Below are positions 44,047-52,813 of a DNA stretch of 64,000 nt, piece by piece. Location: positions 186,001 through 250,000 of the forward strand of contig NZ_AEPB01000001.1 in NCBI RefSeq assembly GCF_000189395.1, in the 5' to 3' direction. The stretch is from Planococcus donghaensis MPA1U2 (GTDB lineage Bacteria; Bacillota; Bacilli; Bacillales_A; Planococcaceae). The notes under the pieces were generated by a model. That model did no database searches. It had not been told where the DNA came from and worked only from the letters and a program-made list of their open reading frames with translations. Positions within the stretch are counted from its first letter, which is position 1; each line of letters starts with the position of its first letter. Made by a program: the position numbers and the translations under genes.

Positions 44047-44670
44047 CTATTCCTCAATTTTTTGTGGATTTGGAATGGTCACTTTCGAACCGATAAAGAA
44101 AAACCCAGCCAAGATGAATCCATAAAAAAGCCATCCACTGATTTTCATATAAAGTAACATTTCTCCGTATCCATCCACACCATTAGAATAAATGAGCCAC
44201 GCCTTCAAAGAGCTTTGGAAAAAGCTACTCACCACAAATAGCCCTGTCAAAAGCTGAAACCATGCAAAGATATTTTTTTGAGAAAATAATGGATAAATAG
44301 TTTCTCGTGAATACCCTTGTAAAGAAACAAAGTCTGCCGCGAAGCGCAGAGCGAGCGGCTTTCGAATCACTATAGATACCAAGTAAATAACGCCGTACCC
44401 ATAACCTAAATACACTTGATTCCACAGCATGCTTTCAGCATTTTTTGACAACAGATTAATCGCAGTACTTAGAAAAAGACCGAGTACGATAGAAAGTCCT
44501 GCAATATTAAACTGCCGTTCTTTCGCGAAACGATAAATTGTATAACAAAATCCAGGAACTGTTGAAAGTAACATAGCATAATAATCACCTAACGCATCTT
44601 TTCCGTAATTCCAAATAAAATAAGGAAGTGCCACATAAAAGATGATATCAAGAAGGATAGATTTCTTCAT
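44047..44670 (-). CDS. VC0807-family membrane protein
   Basis: 207 residues, five to six helices; the opening DIIFYVALPYFIWNYGKDAL followed by YYAMLLSTVPGFCYTIYRFA is the family pattern. Starts four bases inside the MerR gene (ATGA), so coupled with it. A target of that regulator; transport or sensing role unknown. Confidence 0.75.
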   Translation of the reverse strand: MKKSILLDIIFYVALPYFIWNYGKDALGDYYAMLLSTVPGFCYTIYRFAKERQFNIAGLSIVLGLFLSTAINLLSKNAESMLWNQVYLGYGYGVIYLVSIVIRKPLALRFAADFVSLQGYSRETIYPLFSQKNIFAWFQLLTGLFVVSSFFQSSLKAWLIYSNGVDGYGEMLLYMKISGWLFYGFILAGFFFIGSKVTIPNPQKIEE

Positions 44671-45413
44671 CGCTTTGATGCGCCACTTTCATAGTAATAA
44701 CGCGTTGCTTGGTCGATAAAATTGATAATCTCTTGTTCAAATTGGAAAAATCGAAGATGAGGTTCTCTTTTCTTATTTAAGTCCCATACTTTTTGAGCAA
44801 GATCTAAATTTTCATCGTATGCTTTTTCAACCTTATCCATCCACCGCTTAGCTAATTTCTGACCTACAGGACTTTTAGGATCTTGATATAAATTACTGCG
44901 AACATCTTCAATAAGTTCAGTCCATTCGTTTTCGGCTTGTCGATTTTCTTCAGAAGTGGCGAACTTGTTTAAAATCCGCTGCTCGTCTTCGGAAAAATAC
45001 GCTGTCCATAACTCTTGAAGAGGACTTTTGTCTGTGGGAAATGTAGTAAATGTCTCAAATACGTTTTCCCAATTAGTAAGTTCATTTGTTTCTAAAAGAA
45101 CCAATAACGTATTAATAGAAGCTTCCATTTTACTTAATTGCTGTTGCTCTGTTTGAATCATTTTTTTACGCATACCTAAGACACTTTGAAGATCAAACTC
45201 GCGAGTTGAAAGAAGTTCCTGAATGGTTTCAAGAGAAAACCCAAGATCTTTAAGCAATAGGATGTGATGAAGCTTGGAAATATCTTTGTCTGTGTAATAG
45301 CGATGCCTTGCAGCATTTTTAGTAGTAGGTGGCAATAAGCTAATTTCATCGTAATACCTTAAGGCGCGTACTGAAGCATGACTAAGTTTAGCTAACTTTC
45401 CGATCGAATACAT
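44667..45413 (-). CDS. MerR-family regulator with TipAS-like tail
   Basis: 248 residues. Residues 1-110 are MerR type: YSIGKLAKLSHASVRALRYY, then the recognition helix and a long dimer coil (LLKDLGFSLETIQELL). Residues 120-248 resemble the antibiotic-sensing TipAS fold (EDEQRILNKF, WTELIEDVRSNLYQDPKSP). Such proteins sense hydrophobic drugs and activate their operon; its partner gene is the coupled VC0807 protein. Confidence 0.88.
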   Translation of the reverse strand: MYSIGKLAKLSHASVRALRYYDEISLLPPTTKNAARHRYYTDKDISKLHHILLLKDLGFSLETIQELLSTREFDLQSVLGMRKKMIQTEQQQLSKMEASINTLLVLLETNELTNWENVFETFTTFPTDKSPLQELWTAYFSEDEQRILNKFATSEENRQAENEWTELIEDVRSNLYQDPKSPVGQKLAKRWMDKVEKAYDENLDLAQKVWDLNKKREPHLRFFQFEQEIINFIDQATRYYYESGASKR

Positions 45414-45671
45414 AAATTCCCTCCATTTCCTTTGAGTACCTAATTTCTATTATAAAACCTCTCGTTACGGAAGGTGCAAGAGATTTTGAAAATGCCAAAG
45501 CAACTTTTCACTGAAACCAATCCTCGCTCAAATCGTAAGAAGTAAAAAGGGGAGTAGCCATGAATTTTTTTGCATACACAAGCAATAGGTGTGCCTTATG
45601 GCCATTTTGCTTGTATTACTACTCGATAAAACAAGAAAAGTGAAAAAAGGTTAACGAAGGAGGCGAAGCTA
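45414..45671. other. Intergenic
   Basis: No gene seen apart from very short frames (for example an 18-residue hydrophobic peptide starting at 45599, MAILLVLLLDKTRKVKKG, with no good ribosome site). Probably upstream region of both flanking genes. Confidence 0.4.
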
Positions 45672-45839
45672 TTGTTTAACGAAAAACCAATATGCATTGT
45701 TTGTAAAAAGGAAATCGCAGACGGGGAAATCGTACATATGAAAATGCGTTATCCAAAAAAGAGAGGAATAACCGAGATCAAAGCTTATTTGAGAGACGAG
45801 GCTCAGTTTACTTGTGAGGCTTGTTTTGAAAACCAATAG
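45672..45839 (+). CDS. Small zinc-ribbon-like protein
   Basis: 55 residues from a TTG at 45672 with AAGGAGGCGAAG upstream. Two cysteine pairs (CIVCKKE and CEACFE) flank a short beta region (GEIVHMKMRYPKKRG), suggesting one zinc site. Small proteins like this are common in Planococcaceae-type genomes, often misnamed as iron-transport proteins. A hairpin at 45850-45880 with TTTT follows. Confidence 0.65.
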   Translation: MFNEKPICIVCKKEIADGEIVHMKMRYPKKRGITEIKAYLRDEAQFTCEACFENQ

Positions 45840-46291
45840 CGAGAAACTCAAAGCAGTGAGGATTTTCCTTGCTGCTTTTCTTATATATATATTGATAACC
45901 TTAGACATGTTTTTTATCATCTACTCTAGCGCTGGCGCGTCCACGGGGTAGACGAAGCAAAAAGACAGGTGGTTTTCCTGGCTTTTTGCGGGAGTCATCC
46001 CCAAAGCGACCAGTGCGGTTTTATTGTCATACACACTTTGTAAACGGACTATATTTACAACTCCAACAGTGAGGGTTGCTCCTTACTGCTTTTTATTTTT
46101 CACATACACGTTGCCTTTGGATGTAGGTGCTCGACTCCTGCGGAAACAGTGCGGGCCGGCGCTACTGGACTGAGCAAAGCGAAGGAAGCAACAGAGGCCG
46201 TACCCGCGGAAAGCGAGCACCGGAATGCTAAGCAACTTTTTAAAACCTTGACTACCTATTATGACAACCAACAATCAAATAAAAATTACTG
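45840..46291. other. Intergenic region with structured repeat
   Basis: Includes a terminator hairpin for the zinc-ribbon gene, a GC-rich stretch at 45930-46025, and the structured repeat at 46126-46221. No gene. Confidence 0.5.
46126..46221. repeat. Intergenic structured repeat bounded by GGTGCTCG/CGAGCACC
   Basis: A 96-base GC-rich block with an 8-bp perfect terminal inverted repeat and ACTCCTGCGG near the left end, CCCGCGGAAAGCGAG near the right. This wording matches a family of interspersed repeats common in Bacillales intergenic DNA. It probably folds in RNA; function unknown. Confidence 0.65.
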
Positions 46292-46320
46292 TTGACAGAA
46301 AACTCTCATAAAAGTATACT
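46292..46320 (+). promoter_or_regulatory. Sigma-A promoter of the sialic-acid locus
   Basis: TTGACA at 46292-46297, a 17-base spacer and TATACT at 46315-46320, about 110 bases before the TRAP receptor gene. Confidence 0.75.
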
Positions 46321-46358
46321 TACGTTAATTTAGTGAAAGTATATTGTCAAAAATAAAT

Positions 46359-46386
46359 AAAAATTGAAAGTTAGCTTTCAATTTTT
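46359..46386. promoter_or_regulatory. Operator-like inverted repeat in the TRAP leader
   Basis: AAAAATTGAAAG and CTTTCAATTTTT are perfect 12-bp arms around TTAG. Placed 40 bases after the promoter, next to the cre-like site. Candidate binding site for the RpiR-type regulator encoded in the locus. Confidence 0.55.
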
Positions 46387-46399
46387 GTAAGCACTTTCA
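46386..46399. promoter_or_regulatory. cre-like site
   Basis: TGTAAGCACTTTCA matches the CcpA consensus TGWNANCGNTNWCA except at the central G. Placed between promoter and start codon, it would act as a roadblock for carbon catabolite repression. Confidence 0.6.
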
Positions 46400-46430
46400 T
46401 TAAAAAAAGGAAAAAAGGGGAGAAAAAATT

Positions 46431-47453
46431 ATGACAAAACGTTGGTTATCAATAGGGGTATTGTTTTTAGCATTAGTAATTTTAGGCGCATGTTCAGCAT
46501 CTAGTGAAGAAAGCAGCGGAGGAGATTCATCTGAGAAATTTGAGCTGAAATTCGGAATGGTCGCTGGAAACCAGCAGAACGAATACAAAGCAGCTGAAAA
46601 ATTAGCAGAATACGTAGACAAAAAAAGTGACGGACGTTTAACAGTAAAATTATATCCAAACTCTCAATTGGGCGATGACCGCGCAATGCTAGAACAAGCA
46701 AGCGAAGGATCGTTGGATATCACATTAGCTGAAACGGGTCGTTTTGGAATTTGGGTACCACGTGCTTCTCTAATGGGCTTACCATACATTGTAGACAACT
46801 ATGAACACATCACAAAAGTATTAAACGATACAGATTACGGTAAAGGCTTGAAAGAAGAATTAGAAGCAGAACACAACTGGGTTCTTGCAGGAAACGCATA
46901 CAACGGTACACGTCAAACCACATCTAACCGTGCAATTGAATCATTAGAAGACATGGAAGGCTTGAAACTACGCGTTCCAGAAGCTCAAAACTTACTAGAC
47001 TACGCGAACTATACGGGCGCATCTGCAACGCCAATGGCTTTCACTGAAGTTTACTTAGCATTGCAAACAAACGCTGTAGACGGACAAGAAAATCCATTAT
47101 CTACAATCGATGCACAGAAATTTTATGAAGTACAAGATTACTTAGCCATCACAAATCACGTATTAAATGATGTTAACTATGTAGTAAGCAAACAAACAAT
47201 GGATAAACTACCAGAAGATTTGCAAGAAATTTTACAAGCAGGTATCGAAGAAGCTGCAACTTACCACACATCGCTATTTGAAGAGCAGGAAGCAAGCTTA
47301 GTAGAAAAGTTTAAAGAAGAAGGCATGACGGTAACAGAACCAGACCTTGAAGAATTCAAAGCAGCGGTATCTGAAGCTTACCCATCTTACCTTGAAGAAA
47401 TTGGTGAAGGCGCAGAAGACTACTTGAAAGAAATTCAAGGCGCAAACGATTAA
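46431..47453 (+). CDS. TRAP transporter substrate-binding lipoprotein (DctP/SiaP type)
   Basis: 340 residues with a lipoprotein signal ending in LGACS and a serine/glutamate linker. The mature part is a DctP/SiaP-type receptor: KFGMVAGNQQNEYKAAEKLA, KLYPNSQLGDDRAMLEQAS, and LKLRVPEAQNLLDYANYTGA, in which the arginine of LRVPE salt-bridges the carboxylate of the ligand. The neighbours point to sialic acid. AAAAGGGGAGAAAAA precedes the ATG. First gene of the locus. Confidence 0.92.
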   Translation: MTKRWLSIGVLFLALVILGACSASSEESSGGDSSEKFELKFGMVAGNQQNEYKAAEKLAEYVDKKSDGRLTVKLYPNSQLGDDRAMLEQASEGSLDITLAETGRFGIWVPRASLMGLPYIVDNYEHITKVLNDTDYGKGLKEELEAEHNWVLAGNAYNGTRQTTSNRAIESLEDMEGLKLRVPEAQNLLDYANYTGASATPMAFTEVYLALQTNAVDGQENPLSTIDAQKFYEVQDYLAITNHVLNDVNYVVSKQTMDKLPEDLQEILQAGIEEAATYHTSLFEEQEASLVEKFKEEGMTVTEPDLEEFKAAVSEAYPSYLEEIGEGAEDYLKEIQGAND

Positions 47454-47472
47454 TTAGGAATCAGGTGAAATC

Positions 47473-47940
47473 ATGAAAAAGTTTTTGGCAAATTTTGAAG
47501 AGATCGTAGGCGGGGTTCTTTTTATCATCATGTTAATTGTCTTGTCGATGCAGATTTTCTCCCGCCTTATTCTCGATCAGCCGTTAACATGGTCAGAAGC
47601 ATTGGCGAAATTTATCTTTATCTATGTGGGTTACTTAGCGGTATCTATCGGGATAAAAGAAAATGGACATGTGTATATTGATTATTTTGTTGAAAAGATG
47701 CCAAAAGCGATCCGAAAAGTGTTGAATTATGTATTCCAGTTCGTCATTTTAATCGTTTTGTTGTTGATGGCGTACATTGGCTACGAAATGGCCTTGCGGA
47801 AGGTGCCTGTTGATATTGTGGCATTAGGAATTTCATATGTGTATATGTACAGTGCTCTTCCTCTTCTTTCGATATTGATGATTTATCGTCTTCTTGAGCG
47901 CAATTACCGAGAATGGCGCAATGCGAAGGAGGAGATATAA
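47473..47940 (+). CDS. TRAP transporter small membrane subunit (DctQ)
   Basis: 155 residues, four transmembrane helices, with the family pattern FSRLILDQPLTWSEALAKFI and the IKENGHVYIDYFV loop. Works with the large subunit in sodium-driven uptake. Ribosome site weak (CAGGTGAAATC). Ends exactly one codon before DctM starts. Confidence 0.9.
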   Translation: MKKFLANFEEIVGGVLFIIMLIVLSMQIFSRLILDQPLTWSEALAKFIFIYVGYLAVSIGIKENGHVYIDYFVEKMPKAIRKVLNYVFQFVILIVLLLMAYIGYEMALRKVPVDIVALGISYVYMYSALPLLSILMIYRLLERNYREWRNAKEEI

Positions 47941-49221
47941 ATGGAAGTCGGCATTATCTTTATCATTTGGTTGCTACTTCTGTTTTTAGGAATGCCTGTT
48001 GGGTTTACGCTAATCGTTGCGGCACTGGCTTACTTCGCGATGACGGATTGGAGCTTGGTTTTCTTCTCGGGAGCGAAGTTAATCGATAGTATCGACAGCT
48101 TTGCGCTACTCGCGGTTCCGTTTTTCATATTAACGGGGACTTTAATGAACTCTTCAGGTATTACAGAACGAATTTTTGCTTTTGCGAAATCATTGGTTGG
48201 CCACTATAGCGGTGGTCTTGGCCATGTAAATATTATGGCTTCTCTTATGTTTTCAGGAATGTCTGGCTCGGCTTTAGCCGATGCTGGGGGTCTCGGGCAA
48301 TTAGAAATCAAATCGATGAGGGACGAAAAATACGATGACGATTATGCGGGTGGTTTAACCGCAGCTTCGGCGATTATCGGACCCATCATTCCACCGAGTA
48401 TTCCGCTTATCATTTATGGTGTGATTTCAGATCAGTCCATCGCACGTTTGTTTTTAGCAGGTGTTTTACCGGGATTGTTGATGACATTTTCACTAATGGT
48501 TGTGGCTTATATTTGGGCGAAAAAGCGTGGCTATGCAAAAGCGCCAAAGGCTTCGATAAAAACACGACTTTATCATTTCAAACGTGCATTTTGGGCATTG
48601 TTAACACCGATTATTATCATCGGCGGAATTTTCTCTGGATTTTTTACGCCAACTGAAGCGGCAATTGTTGCTACGCTTTACGCGATGTTCTTAGGCTTCT
48701 TTGTTTACAGAGAACTTAACTTTAAATTGTTGTTTACGAATGTTGTGGAATCGATGAAGTTAACCGGTGTTGCGGTATTAATGATTATGGGTGTCGAGTT
48801 TTTCGGCCAAATGATTGCACATGAACAAGTTGCAATTAAAGTAGCAGATTTCTTCTTGAATGTGACAGACAACCCGATTGTTTTATTGTTACTCATGAAC
48901 CTATTGCTTATTTTCCTAGGCATGTTTGTTGAATCGCTAGCGTTATTGATTTTATTGGTACCGATTTTGGTGCCGGTTGTACTTGTAGCAGGAGTAGATC
49001 CTGTGCACTTTGGTATAATTGTTATTCTAAACCTAATGATTGGGATATTAACTCCGCCGATGGGTATGGCCTTGTTTGTGGTGTCCCGAGTCGGGAACAT
49101 ACCAGTGGCAACATTAACGCGAGGTGTTATTCCGTTTATCATTCCACTCGTAGTTTGTTTGTTACTAATTACATTCTTCCCACAGATTGCTCTATTCTTA
49201 CCAAATCTATTATTACCTTAA
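47941..49221 (+). CDS. TRAP transporter large membrane subunit (DctM)
   Basis: 426 residues, 11-12 helices. Landmarks are [18 protein letters not shown], the [16 protein letters not shown]-type loop that binds sodium/substrate, and [14 protein letters not shown]. It forms the transport channel. The ATG follows directly the DctQ stop with AAGGAGGAGATATAA as ribosome site. Confidence 0.95.
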   Translation: MEVGIIFIIWLLLLFLGMPVGFTLIVAALAYFAMTDWSLVFFSGAKLIDSIDSFALLAVPFFILTGTLMNSSGITERIFAFAKSLVGHYSGGLGHVNIMASLMFSGMSGSALADAGGLGQLEIKSMRDEKYDDDYAGGLTAASAIIGPIIPPSIPLIIYGVISDQSIARLFLAGVLPGLLMTFSLMVVAYIWAKKRGYAKAPKASIKTRLYHFKRAFWALLTPIIIIGGIFSGFFTPTEAAIVATLYAMFLGFFVYRELNFKLLFTNVVESMKLTGVAVLMIMGVEFFGQMIAHEQVAIKVADFFLNVTDNPIVLLLLMNLLLIFLGMFVESLALLILLVPILVPVVLVAGVDPVHFGIIVILNLMIGILTPPMGMALFVVSRVGNIPVATLTRGVIPFIIPLVVCLLLITFFPQIALFLPNLLLP

Positions 49222-49240
49222 ACGAAAGAAGGAATCTCAC

Positions 49241-50155
49241 ATGTTACTAGCTGTATTCGATATTGGAGGAACAAATATTAAATACGGTGTAGGGGATTCC
49301 GAAGGGTATTTAGTTGTTGAGAAAGTGACTCCAACAAAAGCAGCTGAAGGTGGAACAAAACTAGTTGAAAAGATTAAAAGGCTGACAAGAGAGCTTCAAA
49401 AAGAATGGCCCATAAGAGGTGTTGCTATTAGTACAGCAGGATCGATTGACTCAACAGTTGGAAAAGTGATTTATGCGACAGAAACCATACCTGGTTATAG
49501 TGGGATGAACGTTAAACAAATACTTGAGACAGAACTTCAACTTCCGGTAGAACTTGAAAATGATGTGCATTGCGGTGCACTTGGGGAACTTTCAATAGAC
49601 GTTTCTTCAGATGCTCATACGCTATTATTTTTAACTATTGGAACAGGAATTGGTGGGTCACTTGCAATAGAGGGGCAAATCCATAAAGGTGCTACTCATC
49701 TAGCTGGAGCCATTGGTCATATGAATCTCTACCCTAACGGCAGAGTTTGTTCGTGCGGTCAAAAAGGGTGTTTTGAGCAATATGCATCTGCTAGCCGGCT
49801 AGAACAACAAATCCGAGAAGTAAACCCACAACAACAACTACCTGCATTTATGGAAAAAGTTACACATGGCGACAATGCGTCTGTCATACTATTTCATAAA
49901 TGGTTAAACGATTTGGCGCTCGGCTTACAATCCTTGATCTACATTTGGAATCCTGACTCAGTTATTATTGGGGGCGGGATTTCAGCTCAAGGAAAGTGGC
50001 TAGAGCAAGAAATCGAGAAGGCTGTTTTCAAAAATTTGTTAGATCCCTTCAAAGAAAAGCTCACCATTCGTTTAGCGAAGAATGGAAATCGCTCGAATTT
50101 GTTAGGGGCTATTAAAAACTATAAACTCCAACAAGTGAGGCGAGATGTGAAATGA
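49241..50155 (+). CDS. nanK: ROK-family kinase, probable N-acetylmannosamine kinase
   Basis: 304 residues from the ATG at 49241 (GAAAGAAGGA upstream; a longer frame back to 49187 overlaps dctM). ATP-site start DIGGTNIKYGV, the catalytic ENDVHCGALGEL, GTGIGGSLAIEGQIHKGA, and the zinc-binding CSCGQKGCFEQYAS are ROK features. Position between TRAP and nanE/nanA genes points to phosphorylation of ManNAc. A glucose or other hexose kinase cannot be excluded from sequence alone. Confidence 0.85.
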   Translation: MLLAVFDIGGTNIKYGVGDSEGYLVVEKVTPTKAAEGGTKLVEKIKRLTRELQKEWPIRGVAISTAGSIDSTVGKVIYATETIPGYSGMNVKQILETELQLPVELENDVHCGALGELSIDVSSDAHTLLFLTIGTGIGGSLAIEGQIHKGATHLAGAIGHMNLYPNGRVCSCGQKGCFEQYASASRLEQQIREVNPQQQLPAFMEKVTHGDNASVILFHKWLNDLALGLQSLIYIWNPDSVIIGGGISAQGKWLEQEIEKAVFKNLLDPFKEKLTIRLAKNGNRSNLLGAIKNYKLQQVRRDVK

Positions 50156-50994
50156 AAACACAAACCAAGTTGGTCGGTGTTAAACCGACATTGTTGATGG
50201 CACAGATGAAAGCAGATTTCACAAAGTCAGATACAAAAGTATACGAATATATAGTAGAGAATAAGGATCAAGTTCTTTATCACTCTTTAACAGAAATGGC
50301 AGAAGCATGCGATGTTGCTGAGGCGACTCTTTTACGTTTCTTTAGAAAGCTAGACTATAAGGGCTTCCAAGACTTTAAGTTTATGCTGGCTCAAGAAATT
50401 TCATCGACGGTTCCAGATACTACCGAAGATACGTATATCGATAAAGTTAAAAACAATGTTATTCAAGTGATTTCTGATACTTCTGATGTAGTGAGCGAAG
50501 AACTGTTAGATCAAGCCATTATGAAAATAGCTGAAGCTGAAGATGTTGTCATTTTTGGAATAGGCTCTTCCGGCATCGCCGCCTTAGATATGCAAAATCG
50601 ATTGATGCGAATAGGCAAAAATGCAAGTGTCATTACAGATTCGCATTTTCAAATGATGCGAGCTGCTTCAATGACCAAAAATACAGTCGTCATCGCAGTG
50701 AGTTTAACGGGGAGCACAAAAGATATTGTAGACGCAGTAAGTGCATCCAAAGCTAGTGGCGCAACGGTTATCGCTTTAACTAGCTATACAAAATCCCCTT
50801 TGACAAAATTTGCTGATTTAGTCTTATTATCCTCATCTAAAGAAAGCCCACTAGATAGTGGATCATTAGTTTCAAAAATATCGCAGCTGTTTTTAATTGA
50901 TTTAATATGTACAGGTTTAGCGATGAAAAATGTAAAAGAAGCAAAAGCAGTACAATTAAAAATCTCAGAAAACACCTCAAGTAAACTTTATTAA
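50152..50994 (+). CDS. RpiR/MurR-family transcriptional regulator
   Basis: 280 residues; starts within the nanK stop (ATGA). The N-terminal RpiR helix-turn-helix (YHSLTEMAEACDVAEATLLR, FFRKLDYKGFQDFKFMLAQ) is followed by a SIS sugar-phosphate-binding domain (FGIGSSGIAALDMQNRLMRIG, AVSLTGSTKDIVDAVS). In sialic-acid loci such a regulator (NanR role) senses ManNAc-6-phosphate or a similar phosphorylated sugar. The likely operator is the 12-bp inverted repeat at 46359. Confidence 0.9.
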   Translation: MKTQTKLVGVKPTLLMAQMKADFTKSDTKVYEYIVENKDQVLYHSLTEMAEACDVAEATLLRFFRKLDYKGFQDFKFMLAQEISSTVPDTTEDTYIDKVKNNVIQVISDTSDVVSEELLDQAIMKIAEAEDVVIFGIGSSGIAALDMQNRLMRIGKNASVITDSHFQMMRAASMTKNTVVIAVSLTGSTKDIVDAVSASKASGATVIALTSYTKSPLTKFADLVLLSSSKESPLDSGSLVSKISQLFLIDLICTGLAMKNVKEAKAVQLKISENTSSKLY

Positions 50995-51039
50995 TCGTGC
51001 ACGAAGGGTTAAATCATTGAACATTAGGGAGTAGTCGTT

Positions 51040-51729
51040 ATGGATAAACAGTCATTACTAGCAAAACTAAAGGGTGGGCTGGTTGTCTCGTGTCAGGCAT
51101 TAGATGACGAACCGCTACATAGTTCGTATATTATGTCGAGACTGGCAGTTGCAGCCCAACAAGGTGGAGCTGTAGGCATTCGAGCGAATAGCTGCAAAGA
51201 TATTAGTGCCATAAAAGAACTCGTCGACTTGCCAGTTATTGGTATTGTGAAGCGCGATTACGAGGATAGCAAAGTATTTATCACAGCGACGTTAAAAGAA
51301 GTTGAAGAAGTGGTGAAATCGGGAGCAGAAATCGTCGCCCTCGATGCCACAAATCAGCTGAGACCAAACGGAAAAAGCTTAGATGAATTTTACGCAGAAA
51401 TCCGACATGCGTTTCCAGAAGTATTGTTAATGGCGGACATTTCAACGTTCGACGAAGGCGTAAAAGCAAGCAAGCTTGGGTTTGATTTAGTTGCAACAAC
51501 ACTTTCAGGTTACACAGAATACACGAAAAACACAGTGCTTCCAAATACCGAGTTGATTAAATCTCTTTGTGAAGCGATTGACACGCCTGTAATGGCAGAA
51601 GGCGGCTATTGGCGTCCAGAAGAATTAGAACAAGCCATGGCTTATGGCGCTCATGGATGTATTGTAGGATCGGCGATTACCCGACCAAGAGAAATCACCA
51701 AACGGTTTGTCTCAAGTATGAACAAATAA
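51040..51729 (+). CDS. nanE: N-acetylmannosamine-6-phosphate 2-epimerase
   Basis: 229 residues, TIM barrel of the NanE family: GGLVVSCQALDDEPLHS, GAVGIRANSCKDI, PVIGIVKRDYEDSKVFITAT, and ALDATNQLRPNGKSL. Converts ManNAc-6-P to GlcNAc-6-P. GGGAGTAGTCGTT precedes the ATG. Confidence 0.96.
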   Translation: MDKQSLLAKLKGGLVVSCQALDDEPLHSSYIMSRLAVAAQQGGAVGIRANSCKDISAIKELVDLPVIGIVKRDYEDSKVFITATLKEVEEVVKSGAEIVALDATNQLRPNGKSLDEFYAEIRHAFPEVLLMADISTFDEGVKASKLGFDLVATTLSGYTEYTKNTVLPNTELIKSLCEAIDTPVMAEGGYWRPEELEQAMAYGAHGCIVGSAITRPREITKRFVSSMNK

Positions 51730-51759
51730 AACACACTATGGTAAAGGGAGCGGTATTTG

Positions 51760-52626
51760 ATGAAAGGTTTGTTTACAGCGCTAATGGTTTCTTACGATAA
51801 AGACGGAGAAATCAACGAAAAAGGATTACGCGAAATTATTCGATACAATTTAGATGTGACAAAAGTAGATGGCTTATACGTAAACGGCAGTACAGGGGAA
51901 AACTTCATGATTTCTACTGACGAAAAGAAAGAAATTTTTCGCATTGTAAAAGACGAAGTAAAAGACCAAGTCCAGTTAATCGCACAAGTAGGTTCAGTTA
52001 ACTTGAAAGAATCACTTGAACTAGCTAAATACGCAACTGATTTAGGCTATGATGCACTTTCTGCAGTTACACCGTTTTACTATAAATTTGACTTTGAAGA
52101 AATCAAAAACTACTACAACACCATCATCAATTCAGTAGACAATAAGATGATCATTTATTCAATTCCGTTCTTAACAGGTGTCAATATTAGCATTGATCAA
52201 TTTGCTGAACTCTTTGAAAATGAAAAAATCATTGGTGTGAAGTTCACGGCAGGTGACTTCTATCTATTAGAACGCATGAGAAAAACCTTCCCGGATAAAT
52301 TACTTTATGCCGGATTTGATGAAATGCTTCTATCTGCAGCTGTTCTTGGAGTGGACGGTGCGATTGGTAGTACATTTAACGTTAACGGACAACGCGCACG
52401 TGAAATTTACGAGCTAGCAAACAAAGGCGAAATTGCCAAAGCACGTGAAATCCAGCACGAAACAAATGATTTTATCACGGAACTACTAAATAATGGTCTT
52501 TACCAAACATTGAAAGAAATCTTGAAAGAAAAAGGCGTCGACGCAGGCTATTGCCGTCAGCCAATGAAAGAACTTACGGAAGAAAAAGTAGAAGTTGCGA
52601 AGAAAATGGCAGCGAAATACTTTTAA
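51760..52626 (+). CDS. nanA: N-acetylneuraminate lyase
   Basis: 288 residues from the ATG at 51760 with GGGAGCGG upstream. A DHDPS/NAL-family TIM barrel: GLYVNGSTGENF, the tyrosine of IIYSIPFLTGVNIS and the Schiff-base lysine in GVKFTAGDFYLLE. Splits sialic acid into ManNAc and pyruvate. Last gene of the cytosolic set; no nagA or nagB is in the window, so the GlcNAc-6-P produced must be handled elsewhere. Confidence 0.95.
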   Translation: MKGLFTALMVSYDKDGEINEKGLREIIRYNLDVTKVDGLYVNGSTGENFMISTDEKKEIFRIVKDEVKDQVQLIAQVGSVNLKESLELAKYATDLGYDALSAVTPFYYKFDFEEIKNYYNTIINSVDNKMIIYSIPFLTGVNISIDQFAELFENEKIIGVKFTAGDFYLLERMRKTFPDKLLYAGFDEMLLSAAVLGVDGAIGSTFNVNGQRAREIYELANKGEIAKAREIQHETNDFITELLNNGLYQTLKEILKEKGVDAGYCRQPMKELTEEKVEVAKKMAAKYF

Positions 52627-52681
52627 GAATTTCAACCAGTAGGCACAACTATCAGCTCTTTAAGTAAGCACTAAAAACCTT

Positions 52682-52760
52682 GAAAAGAGCGTCTCTTTAA
52701 TTTTTTGGATGAAAATGAGATCGATGAAATCCTTAAAAGACTGGAGACACTCTTTTTTCT
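52682..52760 (+). terminator. Long imperfect stem-loop after nanA
   Basis: AAGAGCGTCTC and GAGACACTCTT pair over a long internal arm, followed by TTTTTT. Likely terminator, so the PTS gene may have its own promoter. Confidence 0.6.
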
Positions 52761-52813
52761 TTATGAAAAAATCATCAATTTAGTTGTTAAAGATGAGTAG
52801 GGAGGTACAGAAG

